From assembly GCA_021773245.1 (NCBI GenBank), contig JAJFKK010000168.1, positions 1 to 38,187 on the forward strand: DNA of 38,187 nucleotides. Direction: 5' to 3'. The notes under the pieces were generated by a model that did not search any database, was not told where the DNA came from, and saw nothing but the letters and a program-made list of their open reading frames with translations. Source of the stretch: Gammaproteobacteria bacterium (GTDB lineage Bacteria; Pseudomonadota; Gammaproteobacteria; Eutrophobiales; Eutrophobiaceae). A program made the position numbers and the translations under genes. The first letter of the stretch is position 1; each line of letters opens with the position of its first letter. Shown one piece after another: positions 9,159-21,227 of this stretch.

Positions 9159-9428
9159 TTAATCGCCATAATGTAGATGAGGTTTCAGTGGATCAGGAGG
9201 CATTTGTAAGTGGTAATCTTTTTCTTCCAGGTTTTTCATGACTATGTTCACATCTTCGCTGGCTAATTTTCTTTCAGGTGTTAATTCCAAATCGATAACG
9301 TGAGTTAGCTCTTTAACCATTTTGATTAATTCTTCAGGAAGATCTTCGCTGGTTTTATCGGAATGTATATAAAGATACATTCCATCTTGTTTAGCACAAC
9401 GATAAATTTTGCAGTTAATTTTTTTCAT
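9159..9428 (-). CDS. ycgL: YcgL domain protein
   Basis: An 89-aa protein matching the YcgL family along its whole length. It has an N-terminal strand pattern (CKIYRCAKQDGMYLYI), the central PEEL segment and the C-terminal YHLQMPP followed by a short charged tail. YcgL is a small conserved gammaproteobacterial protein of uncertain function, often found near minD/rnd in enterics; here that linkage is absent. It lies downstream of fhs on the same strand, but the strong terminator between them suggests separate transcription. Confidence 0.85.
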   Translation of the reverse strand: MKKINCKIYRCAKQDGMYLYIHSDKTSEDLPEELIKMVKELTHVIDLELTPERKLASEDVNIVMKNLEEKDYHLQMPPDPLKPHLHYGD

Positions 9429-9447
9429 AATATTTTAGTACATAAAA

Positions 9448-9469
9448 AAGGGCGCATTACTGCGCCCTT
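9448..9469 (-). terminator. Rho-independent terminator of fhs
   Basis: Perfect 9-bp stem AAGGGCGCA/TGCGCCCTT with a TTAC loop. On the minus strand it is followed by six T residues (complement of 9444-9449). It starts 24 nt past the fhs stop. Confidence 0.9.
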
Positions 9470-9492
9470 AAGAGTTTTATAAATTTTAATAT

Positions 9493-11166
9493 CTAGAATA
9501 AGCCGGTAATATTGCCATCATCATCGATGTCAATACGTTCAGCCGCAGGTACTTTAGGTAAACCAGGCATGGTCATCATGTTGCCACAGATAGCAACGAT
9601 GAAGCCGGCACCATTCGCAAGACGTGCTTCACTGACATGGACATTATGACCTGTCGGTGCACCTATAGCCGTTGGATCTGTTGAGAAAGACATTTGTGTC
9701 TTAGCCATACATATTGGATAAGCACCATATTCTTCATTCCAATCCTCTAATTGCTTTTTCACTTTAGGATCAAACGATACGGTAGCAGCACCATATACTT
9801 TGGTAGAAACAGCTTCGATTTTTTCTATAAGAGATGCACTGTCTTCATAAACATATTTATGCTGACCGGGATTATTATCAACAACATCAACGACTGTCTT
9901 TGCTAAGTCTTCCGCACCAGCGCCGCCATCAGCCCAATGTTTAGATACAACTGCTTTAACACCTAATGATTCGCAACGTTTCATCAACATATCAACTTCC
10001 GCATCAGTATCTAGCGTAAAGTGATTAAGACAAACAACACAAGGAAGACCATAAACTTCCTGAATGTTTTTAACATGGCGTTCCATATTAACCATACCTT
10101 TATCTAACGCTTCAAGGTTTTCATTATTAAGGTCCCCTTTAGCAACACCGCCGTGGTATTTCATAGCACGAATAGTCGCAACGAGAACAACAGCCGCAGG
10201 ATTTAATCCGGCCATTCTGGATTTAATGTCGATAAATTTTTCAGCGCCTAAATCTGCGCCAAAGCCACCTTCAGTCACAACGTAGTCAGCTAGTTTTAAA
10301 CCAGTCTTAGTTGCCGTTACGGTGTTACAACCGTGCGCGATATTAGCAAATGGACCACCATGAATAATAGCAATGTTATTTTCCAGGGTTTGAACCATGT
10401 TAGGATTGATAGCATCTTTTAATAATGCCGCCATAGAACCCTGTGCGTTTAAATCACGGGCATAAACGGCTGTTTTATTGTCACGTTTGTAACCAATAAC
10501 AATTCGACCTAAACGTTCTTTTAAATCTGCACGACTCGTTGCAAGACACAAGATAGCCATAATTTCAGAAGCAACGACGATATCAAAACCATCTTCGCGT
10601 AAATAACCATTAGCCGGTCCGCCCTGACCAACTGTAATCTTACGTAATGCACGATCATTCATATCAACAACACGTTTCCATTGAATGCGACGTGGATCAA
10701 TACCGATTTCATTACCGTGATTAATATGGTTATCAATCATGGCTGATAATAAAGCGTGAGCGACACCGATAGCATGGAAGTCACCGGTAAAATGCAGGTT
10801 GATATCTTCCATTGGGACTACTTGAGAATAACCACCACCAGCTGCGCCACCCTTCATACCGAAACAAGGACCTAATGAAGGTTCACGTAAACACATGATG
10901 GCTTTTTTACCAATACGATTGAGTGCATCACCTAGACCAACAGTGGTGGTTGTTTTACCTTCGCCCGCTGGAGTAGGGCTAACAGCAGTAACAAGAATAA
11001 GTTTGCCATCTTCTTGGTCTTTAAGACTGTCTATGTAGTTGAGTGATAATTTTGCTTTGTAGTGACCATAAGGTTCGAGATGCTCACTTTCGATTCCATA
11101 TTGATCTTTGGCCAGATCAACGATTCGTTTCATTTTTGCCTTTTGAGCAATTTCAATATCAGACAT
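9493..11166 (-). CDS. fhs: formate-tetrahydrofolate ligase
   Basis: ATP-dependent enzyme making 10-formyl-THF from formate and THF, feeding purine and formyl-Met synthesis or one-carbon assimilation. The 557-aa length is normal. The nucleotide-binding loop [10 protein letters not shown] (65-74) and the FTHFS signatures ([20 protein letters not shown] and the C-terminal MTMPGLPK) are intact. The ATG at 11166 has a strong Shine-Dalgarno (GGGAGGA) 5 nt away. It is monocistronic: a terminator follows and a divergent ClC gene precedes. Its presence suggests formate use as a one-carbon source, but it is not diagnostic of a lifestyle. Confidence 0.97.
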   Translation of the reverse strand: MSDIEIAQKAKMKRIVDLAKDQYGIESEHLEPYGHYKAKLSLNYIDSLKDQEDGKLILVTAVSPTPAGEGKTTTTVGLGDALNRIGKKAIMCLREPSLGPCFGMKGGAAGGGYSQVVPMEDINLHFTGDFHAIGVAHALLSAMIDNHINHGNEIGIDPRRIQWKRVVDMNDRALRKITVGQGGPANGYLREDGFDIVVASEIMAILCLATSRADLKERLGRIVIGYKRDNKTAVYARDLNAQGSMAALLKDAINPNMVQTLENNIAIIHGGPFANIAHGCNTVTATKTGLKLADYVVTEGGFGADLGAEKFIDIKSRMAGLNPAAVVLVATIRAMKYHGGVAKGDLNNENLEALDKGMVNMERHVKNIQEVYGLPCVVCLNHFTLDTDAEVDMLMKRCESLGVKAVVSKHWADGGAGAEDLAKTVVDVVDNNPGQHKYVYEDSASLIEKIEAVSTKVYGAATVSFDPKVKKQLEDWNEEYGAYPICMAKTQMSFSTDPTAIGAPTGHNVHVSEARLANGAGFIVAICGNMMTMPGLPKVPAAERIDIDDDGNITGLF

Positions 11167-11230
11167 TACGTCCTCCCAAAAAAAGTATAAAATACAAAAA
11201 GTTATATAAAAAACATGATGAAATTGTTAT

Positions 11231-11265
11231 GTTCACTTATTATTGTAATTATTGTTGTAGTGAAC
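11231..11265. promoter_or_regulatory. inverted repeat GTTCACT-21nt-AGTGAAC upstream of fhs
   Basis: Perfect 7-bp arms (11231-11237, 11259-11265) lie 28 bp apart centre to centre, about 65-99 bp upstream of fhs. The near-three-turn spacing would put both half-sites on one DNA face, so a regulator site is possible. Evidence is symmetry only. Confidence 0.3.
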
Positions 11266-11460
11266 TTTTCGCGTATTTTAGCCTGTTCTAGCGCGATTAA
11301 CTAACTTGTTTATTTTTGTAAGGTTTGTTAGCAGTTAAAAAAATCAGATTGTCTATTGATGCTTAACTATAAATAATTTAATGCAGTGTTTAATTCATAA
11401 ATTTATTTCTATGTGTAACGTTAGTATGCAGTTAATGATGCAATCCCTACTGAGGATTCA

Positions 11461-13191
11461 ATTATAAACGTTTTATTGGAATATTTGGTTCGTACCCGAG
11501 TTTTGCTGGCCGGGAAACAAGCACTATTCGCGCTTTCATTACTTGGCCTAGTGACAGGTATTGTGGTTGGCCTGGTGATTATTCTTTTTCGTTATAGTAC
11601 TGAATACACGCAGATGTCATTTTTACCAGGCGCTGATCCTGAAAATTATGAAGCTGTAGCTTGGCAGAGTCGCTTATTAATGGCTTCTGCGGGTGGACTG
11701 TTTCTGGGTTTACTATTTTATTTTGTTTCACGTGTTCCTCTCCGCGTTGGGGTCATCCATGTATTGGAACGCTTGTCTTATCATGAAGGCAATCTGCCAT
11801 TAAAAAATCTTTTGATGCAATACATAGGTGCAGCTGTGGCGATAGTTTCAGGACAATCTATCGGCCGTGAAGGCCCCTGTGTTCATCTAGGCGCGGGTAG
11901 CGCCAGTTTATTGGGCCGATACTTACATTTGCCGAATAATAGTATCCGCACGCTTGTGGGTTGCGGTGCTGCCGCTGCCGTCGCCGCTTCTTTTAATACG
12001 CCTCTTGCAGGGGTGATCTTTGCGATGGAAGTGATTTTGATGGAATACACGATCACTGGATTTACGCCTGTCATTTTGTCTGCAGTTAGTGCGACTGTAG
12101 TTTGTCGACTTGTGTTCGACGCAGAACCGATATTCACTGTTCAAGCCGTTGATCTCGAATCATTTCTTGAATTACCTATTATTGTCTTAATGGGTATTTT
12201 AATAGGCGCTATTGCTGCCGGTTTAATCCGACTGACACGTGCGTTTACAAAACTGGGTTTAAAAATCGATATATGGTTGCGAATGACCCTTGCTGGTGTC
12301 GGTGTCGGTGTGATTGCAATAGTGAGCCCGGAAATTATGGGAATAGGTTATGACACGGTTGATGCCGTGATTTTAGGACAGCTTGGAATACTGGCATTAC
12401 TCTTATTGATAATTACCAAGCTATTTGCAACAGCACTTTGTGTCGGCTTTAGTATTCCTGCCGGCTTGATTGGCCCTGCCATATTCATCGGTGCCTTGGC
12501 TGGCGGCATAGTTGGTAAATTAGTCGAAATGTTCAATAGCAATTTTTCTGATATCGGTCTCTATGCCATGCTTGGTATGGGGGCAATGATGGGAGCGACA
12601 TTGCAGGCACCTTTGGCAGCTTTACTGGCCTTATTAGAGTTAACTGGAAACCAGAATATTATTTTCCCGGGCATGCTTGTGATTGTCAGTGCAAATTTAT
12701 CGGCACGAGAACTATTCAACAGTGACTCTATTTTCTTATCTCAATTCAGAGGAATTGGTCTTGATTATCGAAATGATCCAATAGCGCAATCATTACGGCG
12801 TATTGGTGTGGAATCAGTATTGAACAAATCCTATGTCATAACAGAGCCAAATATTCTAAGAAATGTTGCTTATGACCATTTGAAGGATGCACCCGATTGG
12901 TTGTTGATCCGGCACGAAGAAGGCAATCAATTAATGCCAGCGACAGATTTAGCGCGGCATTTGGAAGAAACCGATGATGAAGAAATTGATTTACTAGAAA
13001 TTCCTGCCAAACGACGACAATTAGCTCAGGTTAATCTTGAATCGACTCTCCAACATGCACAACAGCTATTAAATGAATCGGATGCTGAGGCGCTTTACGT
13101 TATCAGAAAACTAGGTATATCGGCTGATCGTATTTATGGCATCTTGACTCAGGAAGATATTGAAAAGCATTATCGTGTTGTTAGTAATTGA
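11461..13191 (+). CDS. ClC-family chloride channel/transporter with C-terminal CBS region
   Basis: Integral-membrane ClC protein, about 571-576 aa. The first helix (LFALSLLGLVTGIVVGLV) begins near residue 17, so the start must precede it, yet no ATG or GTG exists between the in-frame stop at 11422 and that helix. Candidates are ATT 11461, four nt after GAGGA (11452-11456), or TTG 11476, whose spacing to that Shine-Dalgarno is too long. The anion-pore motif GREGP is intact (130-134 counting from the TTG). The FAMEV motif (182-186) has Val where antiporters carry the proton glutamate, and the usual GSGIP motif is replaced by VGVIH (91-95). The last ~140 residues look like CBS-type sequence. Channel-like or weakly coupled transport is an inference. 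Confidence 0.85.
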   Translation: MINVLLEYLVRTRVLLAGKQALFALSLLGLVTGIVVGLVIILFRYSTEYTQMSFLPGADPENYEAVAWQSRLLMASAGGLFLGLLFYFVSRVPLRVGVIHVLERLSYHEGNLPLKNLLMQYIGAAVAIVSGQSIGREGPCVHLGAGSASLLGRYLHLPNNSIRTLVGCGAAAAVAASFNTPLAGVIFAMEVILMEYTITGFTPVILSAVSATVVCRLVFDAEPIFTVQAVDLESFLELPIIVLMGILIGAIAAGLIRLTRAFTKLGLKIDIWLRMTLAGVGVGVIAIVSPEIMGIGYDTVDAVILGQLGILALLLLIITKLFATALCVGFSIPAGLIGPAIFIGALAGGIVGKLVEMFNSNFSDIGLYAMLGMGAMMGATLQAPLAALLALLELTGNQNIIFPGMLVIVSANLSARELFNSDSIFLSQFRGIGLDYRNDPIAQSLRRIGVESVLNKSYVITEPNILRNVAYDHLKDAPDWLLIRHEEGNQLMPATDLARHLEETDDEEIDLLEIPAKRRQLAQVNLESTLQHAQQLLNESDAEALYVIRKLGISADRIYGILTQEDIEKHYRVVSN

Positions 13192-13329
13192 TATACTTGG
13201 CTAAAATGTCTAAATAATCCAGTTTTCATTTCGAAAATCAGAGTTTCTATGATGGTGTATTGCACGCTATTCTGTTAGTCTTATTTCCCCTGAATATGAA
13301 ACTATTTAGGCGATTATTTACCCCTAAAA

Positions 13330-13347
13330 CCGGTTGTCTTAAACCGG
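13330..13347 (+). other. hairpin in pyrG leader
   Basis: CCGGTT-GTCTTA-AACCGG forms a perfect 6-bp stem about 45 nt before pyrG. No T-run follows, so it is not a standard terminator. It might be a leader structure or part of a clcA 3' end; nothing more can be said. Confidence 0.3.
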
Positions 13348-13366
13348 ACAGATTCGCTCCCTCTAA

Positions 13367-15845
<2,479 letters not shown>

Positions 15846-15865
15846 TATTAAAAATAATTAATTAG

Positions 15866-17170
<1,305 letters not shown>

Positions 17171-17173
<3 letters not shown>

Positions 17174-17299
17174 TTACGACTACTACACTCGGCTACTCTT
17201 CGTTAAAAATGAACAAACAATGCTCATGTATTAACATATACACTCCGCTTGTTTATTCATTTTTGCCTCGATTAGCCTTCGTTCGTTACGCCGTAATCA
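17171..17299. repeat. 129-bp palindromic intergenic repeat (eno-ftsB)
   Basis: The ends TGATTACG (17171-17178) and CGTAATCA (17292-17299) are perfect inverted repeats. Inside, AAAAATGAACAAACAA pairs imperfectly with TTGTTTATTCATTTTT, and GGCTA with TAGCC. The whole element folds as one long interrupted hairpin centred near 17235. Seven T residues follow (17301-17307), so it could end eno transcripts on the plus strand. It looks like a dispersed palindromic repeat; only one copy is in the window. Confidence 0.7.
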
Positions 17300-17328
17300 A
17301 TTTTTTTAATAGGTTTATTTTTATATAG

Positions 17329-17625
17329 ATGAAAATAAGTACCGCACTTTTTGTTTTATTGTTAGTACTGCTGCAATACCGCTTATGGTTTGGCAATGGC
17401 AGTATGACTGAAGTACATCATCTTAAAAATCAAATTAGCCAAGTCGAAGAAGCGAACCGTAAGGTTAAAGAACGTAATCTTTCATTAACGGCAGAAGTAC
17501 ATGACCTTAAACAAGGTCAGGAAGCTATTGAAGAAAGAGCGCGCAGTGAAATGGGGATGATCAAATATGATGAAACTTTTTATCAGATAATTGATTATTC
17601 AGGTTCTCAAGCTAACACTAAATAA
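17329..17625 (+). CDS. ftsB: cell division protein FtsB
   Basis: A 98-aa bitopic divisome protein that bridges FtsL and FtsQ. A short cytoplasmic N-terminus is followed by one transmembrane helix (about 4-20) and a coiled coil (about 28-65: VEEANRKVKERNLSLTAEV). The conserved EERARSEMGMIKYDETFY segment follows. Position before ispD-ispF is the standard gammaproteobacterial order. ATG 17329 is directly after an AT-rich stretch with no strong Shine-Dalgarno. Palindromic repeats flank it on both sides. Confidence 0.95.
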   Translation: MKISTALFVLLLVLLQYRLWFGNGSMTEVHHLKNQISQVEEANRKVKERNLSLTAEVHDLKQGQEAIEERARSEMGMIKYDETFYQIIDYSGSQANTK

Positions 17626-17630
17626 ATTAA

Positions 17631-17791
17631 GGAGGCTGTCAAAGAATAGATAACCTACTGTGGAAAAGCTGATTTTGGTCAGATTTTTCCCTGATTATCG
17701 TTAAATAGAATGACTATTCGCCTCAAATCATGAAAAAATTTGACTCAAAACAGCTCTCCCTCGCTACGGTTCTTATTCTCAGACAGCCTCC
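17631..17791. mobile_element. 161-bp palindromic MITE-like element
   Basis: The ends are perfect 10-bp inverted repeats, GGAGGCTGTC and GACAGCCTCC, extending imperfectly to about 24 bp. The halves stay complementary almost to the centre (near 17711): AGCTGATTTTGGTCAGATTTTT pairs largely with the matching 3' arm. It contains no transposase. It starts 5 nt after the ftsB stop and ends 2 nt before the ispD ATG. The terminal repeats suggest mobilisation by an insertion-sequence transposase elsewhere, but no clear target duplication is visible. Confidence 0.65.
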
Positions 17792-17793
17792 AC

Positions 17794-18495
17794 ATGCCAG
17801 ATAATGCAAGATACTGGGTTGTTATTCCGGCAGCGGGCGTTGGCAAACGCATGGAAGTTGATAAACCAAAACAATATATTTCCGTAAATGACAAAACAAT
17901 TCTTGAGCATACAATTAATTGTTTTATTAATCGCGAGGAAATAGTAGGTGTTGTCGTTGCGATATCAAAATCTGATGAATATTGGCCAACATTGGAAATT
18001 GCGGAACATGAAAAGATAATCGTTGCTCCGGGTGGAGAAGAGCGTTATCAATCTGTATTTAATGGTTTGCAGATGCTTAAAAATAAAGCTGAAAGTGATG
18101 ACTGGATTATGGTTCATGATGCGGCTAGACCTTGTTTGAATCAATCGGCGATAGATAGATTGATAATTAACTTACGTTCACATGATGTCGGTGGAATTTT
18201 GGCAATGCCTTGTCGAGATACAATGAAAAGAGGGAATCCATCAGGCGAAATTGTAGATACAGTAGAACGAGAATTTCTTTGGCATGCCCAAACACCACAG
18301 ATGTTTAAATTTGGAAAGCTTTTTTCTGCAATTGAAAAAGTACTAGATAAAGATATTATTGTTACTGATGAAGCGATGGCAATGGAGTTGTCAGGCCATA
18401 AACCAATGCTTATTCAAGGACAGCAGGATAATATAAAAATCACCCATAAAGATGATCTTCAACATCTAAAATACTATTTAAATGAGATGACATAA
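17794..18495 (+). CDS. ispD: 2-C-methyl-D-erythritol 4-phosphate cytidylyltransferase
   Basis: Third step of the non-mevalonate isoprenoid pathway, coupling CTP to MEP. From ATG 17794 it is 233 aa. Family motifs are PAAGVGKRM near the N-terminus, [14 protein letters not shown] and [10 protein letters not shown]. An in-frame TTG at 17740 would add 18 residues encoded wholly by the palindromic element (a low-complexity Ser/Phe stretch), so it is rejected. The chosen ATG has no Shine-Dalgarno: the preceding bases are the CCTCC end of the element. The stop is 1 nt before the ispF ATG. Confidence 0.95.
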   Translation: MPDNARYWVVIPAAGVGKRMEVDKPKQYISVNDKTILEHTINCFINREEIVGVVVAISKSDEYWPTLEIAEHEKIIVAPGGEERYQSVFNGLQMLKNKAESDDWIMVHDAARPCLNQSAIDRLIINLRSHDVGGILAMPCRDTMKRGNPSGEIVDTVEREFLWHAQTPQMFKFGKLFSAIEKVLDKDIIVTDEAMAMELSGHKPMLIQGQQDNIKITHKDDLQHLKYYLNEMT

Positions 18496-18496
18496 A

Positions 18497-18970
18497 ATGC
18501 GAATTGGACACGGATATGATGTACACCGTCTTGTTGAAAATAGGCCTTTAATTTTAGGTGGCGTTACTATTCCTTACGATAAAGGTTTAGAAGGACATTC
18601 AGACGCAGATGCAGTTATACATGCGTTATGTGACGCCATACTTGGTGCATTGTGTTTAGGTGATATCGGCAATCATTTTCCTGATACCGATCCTGAGCTT
18701 AAAAATGTCGATAGTCGTTTGTTATTAAAGCAAGTGTATAACTTGATGAAGGATAAAAAATACGTATTAGGTAATGCTGATATTACTATCTTGGCACAAG
18801 CGCCAAAGATGGCAGGGCATATTTCTGGTATGCGAGAAATATTAGCTGCTGATCTAAATTCAAAAATTGAAAATATTAATGTAAAAGCTACGACTACTGA
18901 AAAAATGGGTTTTGTTGGTCTCGGTGAAGGCATTGCCGCACACGCTGTTGTTCTATTAAATACTGACTAA
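18497..18970 (+). CDS. ispF: 2-C-methyl-D-erythritol 2,4-cyclodiphosphate synthase
   Basis: Cyclises CDP-ME-2-phosphate in the non-mevalonate pathway. It is 157 aa. The zinc-site motif GHGYDVHRL (4-12), the [12 protein letters not shown] segment and the C-terminal [22 protein letters not shown] signature are all present. It is translationally coupled to ispD. In many gammaproteobacteria truD follows; here the quorum-sensing locus follows instead. Confidence 0.98.
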   Translation: MRIGHGYDVHRLVENRPLILGGVTIPYDKGLEGHSDADAVIHALCDAILGALCLGDIGNHFPDTDPELKNVDSRLLLKQVYNLMKDKKYVLGNADITILAQAPKMAGHISGMREILAADLNSKIENINVKATTTEKMGFVGLGEGIAAHAVVLLNTD

Positions 18971-19010
18971 TTAGACAGTATTCTCTCTTCATAAAATCTC
19001 AAAAAGTAAT

Positions 19011-19107
19011 ATAGTTAAAGTTCGTCATCGTTCGATTTTGAGTCATTGTGCTCATTATCTTTTTTGATGAGTGTTCTCGAAATCAAAGGATGATTTTTTT
19101 TAACTAT
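19011..19107 (+). promoter_or_regulatory. long stem-loop leader directly before the rpfF ribosome-binding site
   Basis: ATAGTTAAA (19011-19019) pairs with TTTAACTAT (19099-19107). Further in, TCATC pairs with GATGA, CGATTTTGAG with CTCGAAATC (one G-T, small mismatches), and CTCAT with ATGAG around a T-rich loop. This gives an interrupted hairpin of about 35 base pairs. It ends exactly where the Shine-Dalgarno AAGGAG (19108-19113) begins. It could control rpfF translation, stop ispF read-through, or be another palindromic repeat. Confidence 0.55.
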
Positions 19108-19120
19108 AAGGAGATCCATT

Positions 19121-20023
19121 ATGAATACTGTCAGATACAGTAGTGAGGCTTTATTTAATAATTTTAAACATTTAAAAATTGAAATCGAACCTGAACAAAA
19201 TCTTGTTTGGGTTTATTTAGACCCTCTACCTACCCCCTGCATCACTCGAACATTACTTTCCGAATTAAAGTATTTTCAACAACAATTAGTTTTATATAAG
19301 GGAAGCTTGCCTTATGAAAATAAATTGGTTGATATTAAATACCATGTGATTACATCTAATCATCCTGTTTTTAACTTCGGCGGTGATCTTCAATATTTTT
19401 TCAATTGCATAGACAATAATGATGAAGATGGTTTAAGAAATTATGCCTATTCTTGTATTGATACAATGTATCCCAACCTAAATGGTTTTGATCTTGGTAT
19501 TACAACAATATCATTGATTCATGGAAATGCATTAGGTGGAGGATTTGAAGCAGCATTATCAAGCAATGTATTAATCGCTGAAAGAGGCGCTGAAATGGGC
19601 TTTCCTGAAGTGCTATTTAATTTATTTCCTGGCATGGGTGCTTATAATTTAGTTGCTCAACGTGTCGGCCCTGTGTTTTCAAAGGAAATGATATTAAGTG
19701 GTAATTTATACTCTGCTGACGAATTACACGAAATTGGTCTAGTTGATGTGCTCGTTGAGAAAAATCAGGGGAGGTTAGCTGTCCATGATTTTATCGATAA
19801 TACTGACAGGAGAAATAACGCTTATAAAAATATTTATAAACTAAGAAATATTTCTAACCCTATACATTATAAAGATTTGATTTCAATTTGTGATGTATGG
19901 GTAAAAGCGGCATTAGATTTATCTGAAAAAGATAAACGCACAATGAAGCGTCTTGTTCGAAGTCAACATAGGTTTGAAATAAAGGATTCACATATTCCGT
20001 TATCAAAATTAACTTCAAATTAA
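19121..20023 (+). CDS. rpfF: RpfF-type DSF synthase (crotonase family)
   Basis: Enoyl-CoA hydratase-fold enzyme that, in Xanthomonas, releases and dehydrates 3-hydroxyacyl-ACP to give the cis-2-unsaturated DSF signal. It is 300 aa. The oxyanion-hole region FNFGGDL (84-90) and both catalytic glutamates are visible: E143 in GNALGGGFEAALS and E163 in GFPEVLFNLFPGMGAY. These correspond to E141 and E161 of the X. campestris protein. The C-terminal KDKRTMKRLVRSQ also fits RpfF rather than ordinary crotonases. Start ATG 19121 has AAGGAG 7 nt upstream. It is followed 41 nt later by a desaturase gene on the same strand. Chain length and branching of the product cannot be told. Confidence 0.92.
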   Translation: MNTVRYSSEALFNNFKHLKIEIEPEQNLVWVYLDPLPTPCITRTLLSELKYFQQQLVLYKGSLPYENKLVDIKYHVITSNHPVFNFGGDLQYFFNCIDNNDEDGLRNYAYSCIDTMYPNLNGFDLGITTISLIHGNALGGGFEAALSSNVLIAERGAEMGFPEVLFNLFPGMGAYNLVAQRVGPVFSKEMILSGNLYSADELHEIGLVDVLVEKNQGRLAVHDFIDNTDRRNNAYKNIYKLRNISNPIHYKDLISICDVWVKAALDLSEKDKRTMKRLVRSQHRFEIKDSHIPLSKLTSN

Positions 20024-20064
20024 ATAGAAGTTTGTTTTTTTAATTATTATTTAGGAGTATGAAT

Positions 20065-21141
20065 ATGAGTCATTCAAATCTACGTAGATTACGTAAAAGT
20101 CTTTCTGTCTATACGAAAAAGACAACATCGAAAGCACTAGTGATATTTTTAATTGATGCACTTATCTATATTGGCGCCATAATCGGTGTTATTTTATTTA
20201 ATAGTATTTTATTAAAAATAACTTTTGCTTGCATCATTGGTTTCAAGATGGCATCACTCTTTGTCATTGCACATGATGCAGCACATGATAGCTTTACTAA
20301 TAATACTATACTCAATAGGATTATAGGTAGATTGGCATTTTTACCTTGTTATCATAATTACAGTCTTTGGTTAATTGTTCATAACCGTTTACACCATCAA
20401 TTTACTAATATGAAAAATGTAAATTCATGGTCTCCTTTAACAAAACAAGAATATGATTGTTTACCTATATGGAGAAAAAAACTGGAACGTTTATATCGGA
20501 GTCCTATAGGCATACCTTTCAATTATATGATAGAGCGATGGTGGAAAAATAAATTTTTTCCATACAAAAGATTAGTTGGAGAATACAAGTCAAGATATTG
20601 GATAGATTTTTTCTTTGCATTATCTTACTTGGTTTGTTTGGTTAGTTTTTTTATTTATCAAGGCTATATTTCATATAATAGCAATGTGTTAGAGATGCTG
20701 GTTTTTGGAATAATTTTACCATTTATTGTTTTTAGTTTTATGGTTGGATTTTCCGTGTATCAACAACATACGCATGAAAGTGTGCCATGGTTTGATGATA
20801 ATGAACTAAGAAACAGTTATGGCCATGTTGAAGATGTAACGTTACATGTTAAATATCCTCAATGGTATAACTTCCTAAGTCACAATGTTATGGAGCATAC
20901 AGCACATCATATAGATCCAAGAATACCATCATATAATTTAGAAAAAGCTCAAAAAGAGCTTAACCATTTATATGGTGACAAAATGAAAATAATGAAATTT
21001 TCATTGAGAAACATTTTGGAGACGATTAAAAAATGTAAGTTGTATGATTACAAACAACACTGTTGGCTTGATTTTGAAGGTGTTCCAACAACTTCGCCAA
21101 CTCTAACTATAGAAAAAGTTGAATACGCTAATGCAGCGTAA
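20065..21141 (+). CDS. membrane fatty acid desaturase, paired with rpfF
   Basis: Di-iron membrane desaturase of 358 aa. ATG 20065 is chosen because AGGAG (20053-20057) lies 7 nt away; the ATG at 20059 is too close. Four His-containing clusters fit the acyl-lipid (DesA-like) desaturase group: HDAAH (about 70-74), HNRLHH (106-111), QQHTHE (233-238) and HTAHH (278-282). Hydrophobic segments at about 26-70 and 180-230 form the membrane parts. The gene probably shares a transcript with rpfF. It could add a second double bond to the signal or its precursor, or adjust membrane fluidity; the sequence does not decide. Confidence 0.9.
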   Translation: MSHSNLRRLRKSLSVYTKKTTSKALVIFLIDALIYIGAIIGVILFNSILLKITFACIIGFKMASLFVIAHDAAHDSFTNNTILNRIIGRLAFLPCYHNYSLWLIVHNRLHHQFTNMKNVNSWSPLTKQEYDCLPIWRKKLERLYRSPIGIPFNYMIERWWKNKFFPYKRLVGEYKSRYWIDFFFALSYLVCLVSFFIYQGYISYNSNVLEMLVFGIILPFIVFSFMVGFSVYQQHTHESVPWFDDNELRNSYGHVEDVTLHVKYPQWYNFLSHNVMEHTAHHIDPRIPSYNLEKAQKELNHLYGDKMKIMKFSLRNILETIKKCKLYDYKQHCWLDFEGVPTTSPTLTIEKVEYANAA

Positions 21142-21157
21142 GTAAGTTAATAATAAC

Positions 21158-21227
21158 TATTGTTATGAGATTAGGATGTCTCTTAACAAATTATTGTTAT
21201 TGTTTTGAGATCAGGATGTCTCTTAAC
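21158..21227. repeat. 30-nt direct repeat between convergent desaturase and rpfC genes
   Basis: Two copies (21158-21187 and 21198-21227) share TATTGTT, TGAGAT, AGGATGTCTCTTAAC with two substitutions, at a 40-nt period. The second copy abuts the rpfC stop codon. Each unit has a short GAGA/TCTC dyad, too weak alone for a terminator. It fills most of the 86-bp gap, so a transcription-end or binding role is possible. Confidence 0.6.

Noticed and set aside
11184-11189. TATACT as the fhs -10 element
   Set aside because: There is no acceptable -35 hexamer at usual spacing, and the leader would be very short.
17740-17793. TTG-started 18-residue extension of IspD
   Set aside because: It is encoded entirely by the palindromic element and does not resemble the IspD N-terminus, which fits ATG 17794.
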